Shown here piece after piece: positions 46,899-54,997 of a DNA stretch of 64,000 nucleotides; position 1 is the first letter of the stretch; every line of letters starts with the position of its first letter. The notes below the pieces were generated by a model. It ran no database searches. It was not told where the DNA came from and saw only the letters and a list, made by a program, of their open reading frames with translations. Origin of the DNA: Sandaracinaceae bacterium (GTDB taxonomy: Bacteria; Myxococcota_A; Polyangia; Polyangiales; Houyiibacteriaceae); the NCBI GenBank assembly GCA_020633075.1, contig JACKEI010000006.1, forward strand, positions 1 through 64,000, read 5' to 3'. Position numbers and translations under genes: made by a program.

Positions 46899-49109
46899 AT
46901 GCGCTTCGCGTTCATGCGTCCCTTGGTGTCGGTGGTGCTCGTGGTGACAGGCTGCGGCGGCGACCCCACGCCCGACGCCACCGAGGCACCGGCCACGAGC
47001 GCGAGTGGAGCCGCCGCGCTCGAGTCCCAGGCCGGCGCGCGCACGGCCGGCACCAGCGCGGCGGGCTCGGAGGTGAGGACGGAGCAGCCAGGCGACGCAA
47101 TCGCCTTGGCGGCCGGGACGGCGTTCGCGTGCGCCTTGCGACGTGCGGGGGAGGTCGCCTGCTGGGGTAGCAACACGGACGGGCAGCTGGGACAGGGCCA
47201 CACGGAGCCCGTCGAAGGGGCCGTGACCGTTCTGGGCATCGACGACGCCGTCGCCATCGCGGCCTCTCTCTCCACCGCGTGCGCCGCGCGGCGCGGCGGC
47301 CGGGTGGTGTGCTGGGGTAGCGCCCGCAGCGGCGCGCTCGGGACGGGCGACGAGCTCCGGCGGCGCGAGCTGGTGGAGGTCCCCGGCGTACGTGGCGCGA
47401 CGGCGCTCTTCGCAGGCACTTCGCGCTTCTGCGCGGTCACCGGAGACGAGACCTGGTGCTGGGGGTTGCCGGACTCCCGCGTCGAAGAACGCGCGCCTCT
47501 CGCGCGGGGCGAGGCGTCACCGTCTCTGACGGGGCCCGTGCGGCTGAGCATCCGTGGGGTCCGCGCGCTGCGCCTCGACCAGCGGCGGTACGCGCTGCTG
47601 GCCGACGGCGCTGCGCTCGTGTGGGACTACGCCACAGGGCCCGAGCGGCTCACCGACGTGGCGGACGTGCTGACCACGAGCGGCCTCACGTGCGTGGTGT
47701 CCACACCCGGCGACGTGCGCTGCGAGACGGTCGGGAACGCGCAACAGGCTCCGCCCCGTGTACCTGAGGGCCTGCGCTCCCCGCGCGCGCTGGTGTACGG
47801 CAACGGCACGCGGATCACGGCGCTGATGCCCGACGGCACGCTGCTCAACTTCACGCGCTATCCAAACGAGGCCCCCGAGCAGCGCTCGTTCGAGCAGGGC
47901 GCTCAGCTGGTGAGCATCGCCACCGGCGGCGCGGGCCTGCTGGGGATCACAGTCGATGGCCGTGTGCGTGAGTGGGGACACACCCCGCCGCGCGATGGCG
48001 TGTGGCCCGTGCGCGAGGTCACCCTGCCCGCGCTGGGCGGCGCAGGCCGGCCTGCCGCCGGGGCACCCAGCGACGCGGCGGCGTTGCCCGACGGCCCCAT
48101 GCCGCGCTACTGCAGCGTGGACCTGCGGGTGGTCGCTCCGAGCGTGGTCGGCACGCTGCAGCAAGTGATCGCGGTGTGCATCTCCGAGGAGCCCGAGAGC
48201 TACAGCGCCGAGGACCTGTGCCGCTCGGTGGGCATTGGACCGGGCTCCAGCGCGTGCCCCACCGGCGGCCCGTACTTCGCGAAGGACGGCGAGAACGGTC
48301 CCGTGGCGCTGGTGGTGCCACTGGGTGGCGGCCGCTACGGCCTGCTCCCCGAGCTCGCGCTGCACTCGGCCGGCACGGAGGAGAGCTCGCTGGTGGAGGA
48401 CCTCGAGCTGCGCGCGGGGGCCCCCTTCGAGGCGTGGCTGCGCGTGTCGGAGAGCTCGCAGGGGTGCCTGGACGACCTGTCGGACGACCCGAGCAACTGC
48501 GGCCTGTCGGAGGACGCCGTGCGCTACGTGGTGGTGACCCCGCTGCCCGACGCGCGGTTCTTGATCACGGAGGTGCGTAGCGACTCGCCTCGCGCGAGAC
48601 GCGCCAACGCCGCGTCACCCTCTCCGCCGACGGTGAGCGTGAGCGCGGCGGGGGTCGACGTGTGGGCCTGCGGTGGTCACGTCACGCGGCCCCTCCCCGC
48701 CCTCGAGCCGGCACCGGGCGGCCTCGGCGCCACCGCGGGGACAGGGACGCCGAGCGAGCCAGCTGTTGGAGCGGCGCAGGGCTCCCCGAACGCGGCCCAG
48801 CCTGCGGGGCCCGGCCCGAGCGCCGAGGCGGTGGTCGCGGCGTCGGCCCGCTGCAACGCCGGCTGGGCGCGCTTCCGTGCAGGTGACGTGGCAGGCGCCC
48901 GTGGCGACGTGGACGCTGCGCTGAGCACGCTGAGCGCAGCGCGCGACGCGGCGGGGCTGCGCTCGCTGGGCGCGTGCCTGTACAATCGTGGGCGCATCGC
49001 GGAGGAGGAGCGGCAACTGGACGCCGCGCGTGGCTACTACCAGCGCTCGCTCGCGGCGCGCCCCAACGACACCGTGCAGGCACGCCTCGCAGGCCTTCCC
49101 GCGCCGTGA
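46899..49109 (+). CDS. RCC1-repeat lipoprotein with C-terminal TPR-like region
   Basis: A 736-aa exported protein. The signal ends with a lipobox-like VTGCGG at about residue 18-22. Two clear RCC1-type blades, CWGSNTDGQLGQGHTEP and CWGSARSGALGTGDELR, are followed by several degenerate ones up to about 380, so a beta-propeller is likely. The middle (about 395-580) has no known family and carries scattered Cys. The last 90 residues, RFRAGDVAGARGDVDAALS and AARGYYQRSLAARPND, resemble TPR helices. RCC1 lipoproteins of this kind are common in myxobacteria; the function is unknown. It stands alone between the diiron gene and a TetR gene on the other strand. Confidence 0.8.
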   Translation: MRFAFMRPLVSVVLVVTGCGGDPTPDATEAPATSASGAAALESQAGARTAGTSAAGSEVRTEQPGDAIALAAGTAFACALRRAGEVACWGSNTDGQLGQGHTEPVEGAVTVLGIDDAVAIAASLSTACAARRGGRVVCWGSARSGALGTGDELRRRELVEVPGVRGATALFAGTSRFCAVTGDETWCWGLPDSRVEERAPLARGEASPSLTGPVRLSIRGVRALRLDQRRYALLADGAALVWDYATGPERLTDVADVLTTSGLTCVVSTPGDVRCETVGNAQQAPPRVPEGLRSPRALVYGNGTRITALMPDGTLLNFTRYPNEAPEQRSFEQGAQLVSIATGGAGLLGITVDGRVREWGHTPPRDGVWPVREVTLPALGGAGRPAAGAPSDAAALPDGPMPRYCSVDLRVVAPSVVGTLQQVIAVCISEEPESYSAEDLCRSVGIGPGSSACPTGGPYFAKDGENGPVALVVPLGGGRYGLLPELALHSAGTEESSLVEDLELRAGAPFEAWLRVSESSQGCLDDLSDDPSNCGLSEDAVRYVVVTPLPDARFLITEVRSDSPRARRANAASPSPPTVSVSAAGVDVWACGGHVTRPLPALEPAPGGLGATAGTGTPSEPAVGAAQGSPNAAQPAGPGPSAEAVVAASARCNAGWARFRAGDVAGARGDVDAALSTLSAARDAAGLRSLGACLYNRGRIAEEERQLDAARGYYQRSLAARPNDTVQARLAGLPAP

Positions 49110-49161
49110 GCCAGCTCAGGGCGTGTCTCGATCGGCGTGCCGCGCCGCAAGGCGCCGAGCA

Positions 49162-49869
49162 TCAGCGGCGCGCCCCGAGCGCGGCGGCGAGCCCGTCGAG
49201 GATCAGGTCCAGGCCGAACTCGAACTCGGCGCGATAGGCGCCACCCGCTCCCTCCGCCGCGAGCTCCTCGCGCGAGGAGTCCATCACGTAGCTCATCATG
49301 GCGATCAGGTGCGGGTGCGCCTCCATCGTGACCATGGGCTCGATGGCGGTGACCACGTCGGGACGCTCGGCGCGCGTGAAGGGCCAGTTCACCTCTTGGA
49401 GGATGAACCCGTAGATGTAGCTGTCGAGCGTGAGGAAGGCTCGGTACGCCAGGTCCATGGGGAAGTCCGCCTCGCGCAGCACCCCGATGAGCGCGTTGTG
49501 ATGCGCCAGGCGCTGCGGCCCCGGACTGAGGCGTGACTCGATCAGCGCCGCCGCCCACGGGTGCGCGAGCAGCACGTCGTGGGCGGAGATAGACCGCTCC
49601 CGGAGCGCGTCGCGCCATGGTCGCCCCACGGGCACGTGGATCTCCCCCATGACCAGGTCGACCATGCCGTCGAGCACGTCGTCCTTGTTGGCGACATGGT
49701 TGTAGAGGGACATGGCCTCCACACCCAGCGCTTGGCCCAGCTTGCGCATGGAGAGCGCGTCGAGGCCGTGGTGGTCGGCGAGCACGAGCGCGGCGGCGAG
49801 CACGCTCTCGCGGGTGAGCGTTGGACGGGGGGAGCGCGCTTTCTTGGCCGGCACCTTGACAACGTACAC
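49162..49869 (-). CDS. TetR family regulator (TetR_C type)
   Basis: Repressor of about 230-235 aa. The helix-turn-helix SMRKLGQALGVEAMSLYNHV with ANKDDVLDGMVDLV is typical of TetR/TetR_C repressors (two-helix binding plus a long C-terminal ligand domain). I use GTG 49869 as the start; GTG 49854 (VPAKKARS) is an equally plausible shorter one. The frame continues upstream to 49944, but that part crosses the operator and promoter. The gene is divergent from the quinone oxidoreductase gene. A palindrome at 49894-49906 lies in the shared control region and is the probable binding site. Confidence 0.85.
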   Translation of the reverse strand: MYVVKVPAKKARSPRPTLTRESVLAAALVLADHHGLDALSMRKLGQALGVEAMSLYNHVANKDDVLDGMVDLVMGEIHVPVGRPWRDALRERSISAHDVLLAHPWAAALIESRLSPGPQRLAHHNALIGVLREADFPMDLAYRAFLTLDSYIYGFILQEVNWPFTRAERPDVVTAIEPMVTMEAHPHLIAMMSYVMDSSREELAAEGAGGAYRAEFEFGLDLILDGLAAALGARR

Positions 49870-49883
49870 CGTAAGTCTAGAAT
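49856..49883 (+). promoter_or_regulatory. Sigma70-type promoter for the oxidoreductase gene
   Basis: TTGACA (49856-49861) and TAGAAT (49878-49883) are separated by 16 bases, a close match to the housekeeping consensus. They stand about 100 bp upstream of the ATG at 49980. The promoter overlaps the 5' end of the divergent tetR gene, and the operator palindrome lies just downstream of the -10 box. Confidence 0.65.
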
Positions 49884-49893
49884 CAGTCCAAGG

Positions 49894-49906
49894 CTTACGT
49901 CGTAAG
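49894..49906. promoter_or_regulatory. TetR operator palindrome between tetR and the oxidoreductase
   Basis: CTTACG-T-CGTAAG is a perfect 6+1+6 inverted repeat. It lies just downstream of the -10 box of the oxidoreductase promoter and 25 bp upstream of the tetR start. A further half site CGTAAG occurs at 49870-49875. Binding would block the oxidoreductase promoter and probably tetR itself. Confidence 0.7.
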
Positions 49907-49979
49907 TATGCTGTCCCCACACCGAGAAAAGACTCCCCATGCACGGTGATGCGCTCTCGCAGCTGGCGGCAGGTGGCGC

Positions 49980-50954
49980 ATGAGAGCCTTCGTCCAAGAC
50001 CGCTACGGCGGACCCGAGGTGCTCACCCTGGGCGAGACGGACATGCCGCACATGGGTCCGCGGGACGTGCAGGTGCGCGTGCTGGGCGCCTCCGTGAACC
50101 CGGCCGACTGGTTCTTGCTGCGCGGCGTGCCGCGCCTGATGCGCCTCGCGCTGGGGCTGCGCGGGCCCAAGCGGCGCGTGCCTGGGCGTGACGTAGCTGG
50201 CGTGGTCAGCGCGGTGGGCGCCGAGGTCACACGCTTCCGCGTCGGCGACGAGGTGTACGGCGAGCTCGGCGGCGGCTACGGCGAGTACACCACCGCCCCC
50301 GAGGAGGCGGTGGCGCAGAAGCCCGTCAACCTGGACTTCGAGAGCGCGGCGGCCGTGCCCCTGGCGGGCCTCACCGCCCTGCAGGGCCTGCGCGACAAGG
50401 GGCGCGTGCAGCCCGGCGAGCGCGTGCTGATCGTGGGCGCCGCGGGCGGCGTGGGCACCTTCGCGGTGCAGCTCGCCAAGGCGCTCGGCGCGCACGTGAG
50501 CGTGGTGTGCCGGGCCGAGTGCGCACCACAGCTGCATGCGCTCGGCGCCGACGAGGTGGTGGACTACACGCAGGACGACTTCACGGCGCGTCCGGCGCGC
50601 TACGACGTCATCTTCGATCTGATCGGTGACCGCCCCCTGCGCGCGTGCGTGCGCGCGCTCACGTCCACGGGCCGCTACGTCTCGTCGGCGCCAGCGCTGG
50701 GCAGGATCCTGAAGGTGGCGGTCGCCTCCCTCTTCTCGCGAAGGGTGGCGGTCTTGGTCTCCATGCCCACCGCCGCCGACCTCGACTACCTCACCCAGCA
50801 GATCGAGGCGGGCGCGGTCCGCCCCGTCATCGAGCGCGTGTGCGAGTTCGAGGAGGTGCCCACCGCGCTGGCCCACCAAGGCCGCGGCCACGCGCGCGGC
50901 AAGACGGTCATTCGCGGGGCTTCAGTATCCGGCGCTCGCGACGGTGCACGCTAA
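49980..50954 (+). CDS. NADPH:quinone oxidoreductase-like MDR family enzyme
   Basis: A 324-aa zinc-independent medium-chain dehydrogenase/reductase of the quinone oxidoreductase type. The N-terminal GroES-like part shows VRVLGASVNPADWFLLRG and GRDVAGVVSAVG with VGDEVYGEL. The nucleotide-binding motif is LIVGAAGGVGTFAVQLAKALGA (about 160-180), and LGADEVVDY follows. The Cys and His zinc ligands of alcohol dehydrogenases are missing. It reduces quinones, enones or aldehydes with NADPH. It is controlled by the divergent TetR through the operator at 49894-49906. Its 3' end overlaps the convergent DNA glycosylase gene by 33 bp. Confidence 0.88.
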   Translation: MRAFVQDRYGGPEVLTLGETDMPHMGPRDVQVRVLGASVNPADWFLLRGVPRLMRLALGLRGPKRRVPGRDVAGVVSAVGAEVTRFRVGDEVYGELGGGYGEYTTAPEEAVAQKPVNLDFESAAAVPLAGLTALQGLRDKGRVQPGERVLIVGAAGGVGTFAVQLAKALGAHVSVVCRAECAPQLHALGADEVVDYTQDDFTARPARYDVIFDLIGDRPLRACVRALTSTGRYVSSAPALGRILKVAVASLFSRRVAVLVSMPTAADLDYLTQQIEAGAVRPVIERVCEFEEVPTALAHQGRGHARGKTVIRGASVSGARDGAR

Positions 50955-51599
50955 GGTCACGCTGATGGCCCCGAGGTCGCGGCCGCTCTCGTCGTGCCAC
51001 GCGTTGAAGGCCGCCTGCACGGCCGCGAGGTCGCGCTTGGAAGAGGGCTTCTTGCTCACCACGCCGAGCGCCACCAGGGCCGTGACCACATCGCCGCTGA
51101 GGATGAAGATGTCCTTGCCCACAGCGCGCAAGAAGCGCGGCCCGGTGTCGCCGCCCAGCCGGCTGCCGTCGCGCTTGAGCTCGGCCCAGAGCCCCACAAT
51201 GTCAGCGCTGGGCCACGCCGCGACGTAGCGCCCGAAGCCGCCATGCGTGGCGGAGGTCGCCAGCACGTACTGGGCGTTCTCCAGGACCGCACGGATCTTG
51301 GGCAGGTTGCGCACGATGCGCGTGTCCTTGCCCAGCGCCTCCACCTCTTTGTCGGAGAGAGCCACCAGCGCGCGTGGGTCGAAGCCGTGAAAGGCCTCTT
51401 CGAAGCCGGGCCACTTGCTCTCGATGACCTTCCACGCGAAGCCCGCTTGGAAGATGGGCCGCGTCATGGCCGCCAGGTAGCGGTCGTCGGGCAGCGCGGC
51501 GAGCTGCTTCGCCGTGGCCTTCTTCGGCCAGCGACTCTCGAGCTCTTGCTTGCCCTTCCGGGCTAGGGCGTTGGCGTAGATGCTCGCGAAGGGCTGCAT
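50922..51599 (-). CDS. DNA-3-methyladenine glycosylase I-like protein
   Basis: A 225-aa protein matching the Tag/methyladenine glycosylase fold: PIFQAGFAWKVIESKWPGFEEAFHGFDP, then IVRNLPKIRAVLENA and GKDIFILSGDVVTALVALGVV. The family excises 3-methyladenine from alkylated DNA. The N-terminal and C-terminal Cys/His residues that bind zinc in E. coli Tag are not present, so this is a divergent subgroup. The ATG 51599 has GAGGA six bases upstream. The upstream frame extension to 51755 has no protein character. It is divergent from the nucleotidyltransferase pair. Confidence 0.8.
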   Translation of the reverse strand: MQPFASIYANALARKGKQELESRWPKKATAKQLAALPDDRYLAAMTRPIFQAGFAWKVIESKWPGFEEAFHGFDPRALVALSDKEVEALGKDTRIVRNLPKIRAVLENAQYVLATSATHGGFGRYVAAWPSADIVGLWAELKRDGSRLGGDTGPRFLRAVGKDIFILSGDVVTALVALGVVSKKPSSKRDLAAVQAAFNAWHDESGRDLGAISVTLACTVASAGY

Positions 51600-51660
51600 T
51601 GACGTTCCTCGGTTGGACCCGAGGGAGGGTACCATCCCCACCCCGCAGAGAGGCTCCGCC

Positions 51661-52518
51661 GTGAACCGCGCACAACTCGATGAAGTCTGGTCCATGCTGG
51701 ACCGCGAACACCTCGCCGACGTGGCGCGGCAAGGTCCCCCGCCCGTCTTCGCCACGATCAGCGGGGCGCATCTCTATGGCTTCGCGTCACCTGACAGTGA
51801 CGTGGACCTGCGCGGCGCGTACCTGCTGCCCGCCCGCGACCTGCTCGGCCTGCACCCGGCGGACGAGACGCTCACCATCGAGGACAAGAGCCGCATCGAC
51901 CTCGACTGGGTCGCCCACGACGTGCGGAAGTTCGCGCGCTTGATGACCAACCACAACGGCTACGTGCTGGAGCAACTGTACTCACCGCTGGTGGTGGTGA
52001 GCTCCGCCGCGCACGAGGACCTGATGGCGCTCGGCAAGGGCTGCATCACGCGGCCGACCGTGCGCCACTACCAGGGGTTCGCGCGCGGGCGTCGGCACCG
52101 CCTGGCCGAGCCAGAGCCGACGGTGAAGCACCTGCTGTACGCGTACCGCGTGCTGCTGACGGGCATCCACCTGATGGAGAGCGGCGAGGTGCTGGCCAAC
52201 GTGAGCACCCTCAACGAGCGCTTCCGGCACAGCGCCATCGACGAGTTGGTGGCGCGCAAGCGTGAGGGAGCGGAGAAGATGCCGCTGCTGGCCAGCGAGC
52301 TCACACTGCATGGCAGGCTACTGGACACGCTCGAGGCCCAGCTCGAGGCCGCGCACGCCGCGAGCACATTGCCCGAAGAGCCCAGCACCAAGGACGCGCT
52401 GAACGACTTCGTGGTGCGGCTGCGCCTCGAGTCGACCGAGGTAGCACCGGCACCGCCGTCCGAGGGCGGGAGCCCGTGCGGCGCGGGGACGGCAGAAGGC
52501 GCGCCGGGGGAGCGCTGA
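51661..52518 (+). CDS. Nucleotidyltransferase superfamily protein (YcgL/COG3541-like), first of a pair
   Basis: A 285-aa protein beginning at GTG 51661 with an AGAGG site upstream. Near residue 30 it has ISGAHLYGFASPDSDVDLRG, the G[S/A]xxxG...DxD active-site signature of polymerase-beta-like nucleotidyltransferases. A helical C-terminal part follows (HLLYAYRVLLTGIHLMESGE). Members transfer nucleotides to RNA or protein; the target here is unknown. The stop TGA overlaps the ATG of the next gene by one base. That next gene encodes a second enzyme of the same family, so the two probably act together. The last 40 residues are low-complexity. Confidence 0.78.
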   Translation: MNRAQLDEVWSMLDREHLADVARQGPPPVFATISGAHLYGFASPDSDVDLRGAYLLPARDLLGLHPADETLTIEDKSRIDLDWVAHDVRKFARLMTNHNGYVLEQLYSPLVVVSSAAHEDLMALGKGCITRPTVRHYQGFARGRRHRLAEPEPTVKHLLYAYRVLLTGIHLMESGEVLANVSTLNERFRHSAIDELVARKREGAEKMPLLASELTLHGRLLDTLEAQLEAAHAASTLPEEPSTKDALNDFVVRLRLESTEVAPAPPSEGGSPCGAGTAEGAPGER

Positions 52519-53396
52519 TGTTCGAGCTCGCAGAGCACACGATCTTTCTGACCCTCGCGGGCAGCCAGGCACATGGCACCGCGCGCGAGGGCTCGGACGT
52601 GGACGTGCGCGGCGTGTGCGTCGCCCCGCTGCGTGAGCGGCTCTCGCTGTTCAACCGCTTCGAGCAATACGAGGGAGCCCTGCCCGCAGCGCTGACCGGC
52701 GCGGTCGCAGCGCACGTGCGGGGTCACCCCAGCGCCGAGGCGGGGGCGCAGCGGAAGACCGAGTGCGCCATCTTCGAGCTGGCCAAGTTCGTGTCCTTGT
52801 GTGCCGCCGCGAATCCGAGCGCACTCGAGATCCTGTTCTCCGACGAGCGCGACTGGGTGGTGGCCACGCCGGCCTGGCGCACCCTCCACGACGCGCGTCA
52901 CATGTTCCTCACCCGCCGCGTGGGCCAGACCTTCGTGGGCTACGCGCTGGCGCAGCTGAAGCGCATCGAGACCCACCGAGCGTGGCTGATCAACCCGCCG
53001 ACGCACGAGCCGTCGCGCGCGGAGTTCCCCGGCGACAAGCCCTACCGGGCAGCGCAGAAGCGCTGGGCGCAGTACCAGAGCTGGAAGGAGCACCGCAACG
53101 AGGCGCGCGCGGCGCTCGAGCGTGATCACGGCTACGACACCAAGCACGCCATGCACCTGGTGCGGCTGCTGCGCATGGGCGCCGAAGCTCTCGAGACGGG
53201 CGACCTACGGGTGCGGCGGGCCGACGCCGACGAGCTGTGCGCCATCCGTGACGGGGCGCTGAGCTTCACCGAGCTGCGCGCCGTCGCGGACGCGCTGGCG
53301 AGCCGCATGGAAGACACGGCGGCGCGCTCGACGTTGCCGGACGACATCGACCCCGCCGCGGTCGACGCGCTCGCCCTTCCCCTGATGCTCTCGTAG
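52518..53396 (+). CDS. Nucleotidyltransferase superfamily protein (YcgL/COG3541-like), second of a pair
   Basis: A 292-aa protein with the active-site signature LAGSQAHGTAREGSDVDVRG at residues 13-32, again GSxxxG...DxD, and the same overall layout as its partner. The C-terminal half is helical (TKHAMHLVRLLRMGAEALETG, a segment typical of this family). The start ATG shares one base with the previous stop (TGATG), so they are translationally coupled. The two proteins differ clearly in sequence, so the duplication is old. Function unknown; RNA repair or a nucleotide-transfer modification are possible readings. No toxin or ligase gene is beside them. Confidence 0.78.
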   Translation: MFELAEHTIFLTLAGSQAHGTAREGSDVDVRGVCVAPLRERLSLFNRFEQYEGALPAALTGAVAAHVRGHPSAEAGAQRKTECAIFELAKFVSLCAAANPSALEILFSDERDWVVATPAWRTLHDARHMFLTRRVGQTFVGYALAQLKRIETHRAWLINPPTHEPSRAEFPGDKPYRAAQKRWAQYQSWKEHRNEARAALERDHGYDTKHAMHLVRLLRMGAEALETGDLRVRRADADELCAIRDGALSFTELRAVADALASRMEDTAARSTLPDDIDPAAVDALALPLMLS

Positions 53397-53464
53397 GTTC
53401 CCCGAGCCGGGCCATGGAGCGCTCCCGCCGTCGATGCGTCGCGCCCTGACGAGGCAGACGCGCC

Positions 53465-54997
53465 TCAGCCGATGGCCATCCCGATACCCACCAGCGTAGC
53501 GGCGGCACCTGCGGCGCCCAGCACGAAGAGCAGCGTGGCGCCCAGCGCCTTGTGCGTGCCCAGCGGCGGTTCGGGTGGCGCCACGCCGAGGGCCTGGGCG
53601 GCCTCCTGCACCTCGGCGTCTAGCCACTGTAGCTTCGCCCGGTCCTGCCACCAGCGCAGCCCGGCGCGGATGGGCACCAAGGGGAAGAGCAGCCCCATGA
53701 GCAGCAAGTAGCTGGCGCCCGCGACGGCGACGAAGTTCAGGCTGGCGCCGGAGAGACGACCGCTCATCTCTTCCAGCTGCTCGTCCGTCATCTCCGCGAC
53801 GCCGTTCTTGTCCGAGGCGCAGAAGTACTCGGCGCCGTCGCTGCTGTACTCCCCCGGCCCCGTCTGGTGCCACACCGTCACCGTGCGTGCGCGCCCCTCG
53901 CAGCCCTCGCAGACCTTGGGACACAGGGCGTATCCGTACACCCCCAGCAGCGGGTCCGCGTCGAGAGTGCAGCGCGAGACCGTGATGGGAACCATCAGCA
54001 CGGCCGCCATCAGGGGGAGCGCCGCGAGCGCGGGGACCAATGCCTGAAACGGCCCGCGCACGAGCCCCGCGCGGGAGTCCCCCAGCTGCTCCAGCTCGCG
54101 CTCGGCCTTGTGCCGCACGAAGCGCTTCGTGGTCTCTGGCGCCAGGCCGCCCCGCTGCAGCTCCACCACCGCGCCCTGCGGAGCGAACAGGAGCCCCACG
54201 TCCTCGAGAGCCGCGTAGGCCTCCTGCGCTCGGCCGCACAGCTCCAACCCATGGATGCGCAGGAGCGTGGCGTGTGCCTCGGTGCCCTTGGCGAACGGGA
54301 TGTCGCCGGCCTGCGCTCCCACGGCCGCGAGGATGCCGGCACCGTCGTCTCGCTGCGACGCGAGGCGAGCGCGGGCGTCACGGTAGGCGCTGTCCAGCTC
54401 CAGCACCTCGGGGGCGGGGTCACACTCGTCCAGCCAGCCCTCCGCGGACGCCAGGTCTCCCTCGTGCACCGCTGCGATCGCCAGACGGCAGCGCACCAGG
54501 TGGCGGTGGCCTTCGTCGGCCAGCGTCTCGAGGGCGGTCTCCAGCACGGCGCGCGCTTCGAGGGGCTTGCTCTGCGCCTGGTAGGCGCCCGCCACGGCGA
54601 GGGCCAACCAACACAGGCCGCGCTGCTGTTCGGCACTGGCAGACGTAGGCGACGCTGCCTCGCTGCGGGCTCCGCGCAGGTCCTGCACGGCCTTCTCCAG
54701 GCCCTTGGGGGTGCGCAGCAGCTCCAGGCTGAAGCCAGCGGGCGGCCGCGCGAGGTCGTAGGCGTGCCCGGAGACGGGGTGCTGCAGCTGAGCCTTCAAG
54801 CGCGACAGCCGCGCGATCTCCTGCGCCATGGAGGGCTTGGCCCCGGCACCCGAGGCTGCGCGGCGCGAGGCCACCGTGTTGACCACGCCGCAGTAGGCGC
54901 ACGTGACCTCGCCGCCGCGCTCGCCGGTCGCGATGGGCGCGCCACAGCGACTGCACTCGAGCGTACGGACGTGAACATCGAAGACCTGACTCTTCAT
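53465..54997 (-). CDS. Zinc-ribbon membrane protein of unknown function
   Basis: A 510-aa protein. A double-CxxC zinc ribbon (CSRCG and CAYCG) lies at 15-36, followed by a helical domain (about 60-330) that may be TPR-like (ARAVLETALETLADEGH). Two or three membrane segments lie near the C-terminus: ALVPALAALPLMAAVLMVPI around 335, ASYLLLMGLLFPLVPI around 430, and a terminal GATLLFVLGAAGAAATLVGI. Between the first two is a Cys-bearing loop (CPKVCEGCEG). No known family is recognised. It overlaps the CLC-like gene by 4 bp and is last in the BASS/CLC/zinc-ribbon operon. AAGGAG precedes its start. Confidence 0.7.
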   Translation of the reverse strand: MKSQVFDVHVRTLECSRCGAPIATGERGGEVTCAYCGVVNTVASRRAASGAGAKPSMAQEIARLSRLKAQLQHPVSGHAYDLARPPAGFSLELLRTPKGLEKAVQDLRGARSEAASPTSASAEQQRGLCWLALAVAGAYQAQSKPLEARAVLETALETLADEGHRHLVRCRLAIAAVHEGDLASAEGWLDECDPAPEVLELDSAYRDARARLASQRDDGAGILAAVGAQAGDIPFAKGTEAHATLLRIHGLELCGRAQEAYAALEDVGLLFAPQGAVVELQRGGLAPETTKRFVRHKAERELEQLGDSRAGLVRGPFQALVPALAALPLMAAVLMVPITVSRCTLDADPLLGVYGYALCPKVCEGCEGRARTVTVWHQTGPGEYSSDGAEYFCASDKNGVAEMTDEQLEEMSGRLSGASLNFVAVAGASYLLLMGLLFPLVPIRAGLRWWQDRAKLQWLDAEVQEAAQALGVAPPEPPLGTHKALGATLLFVLGAAGAAATLVGIGMAIG

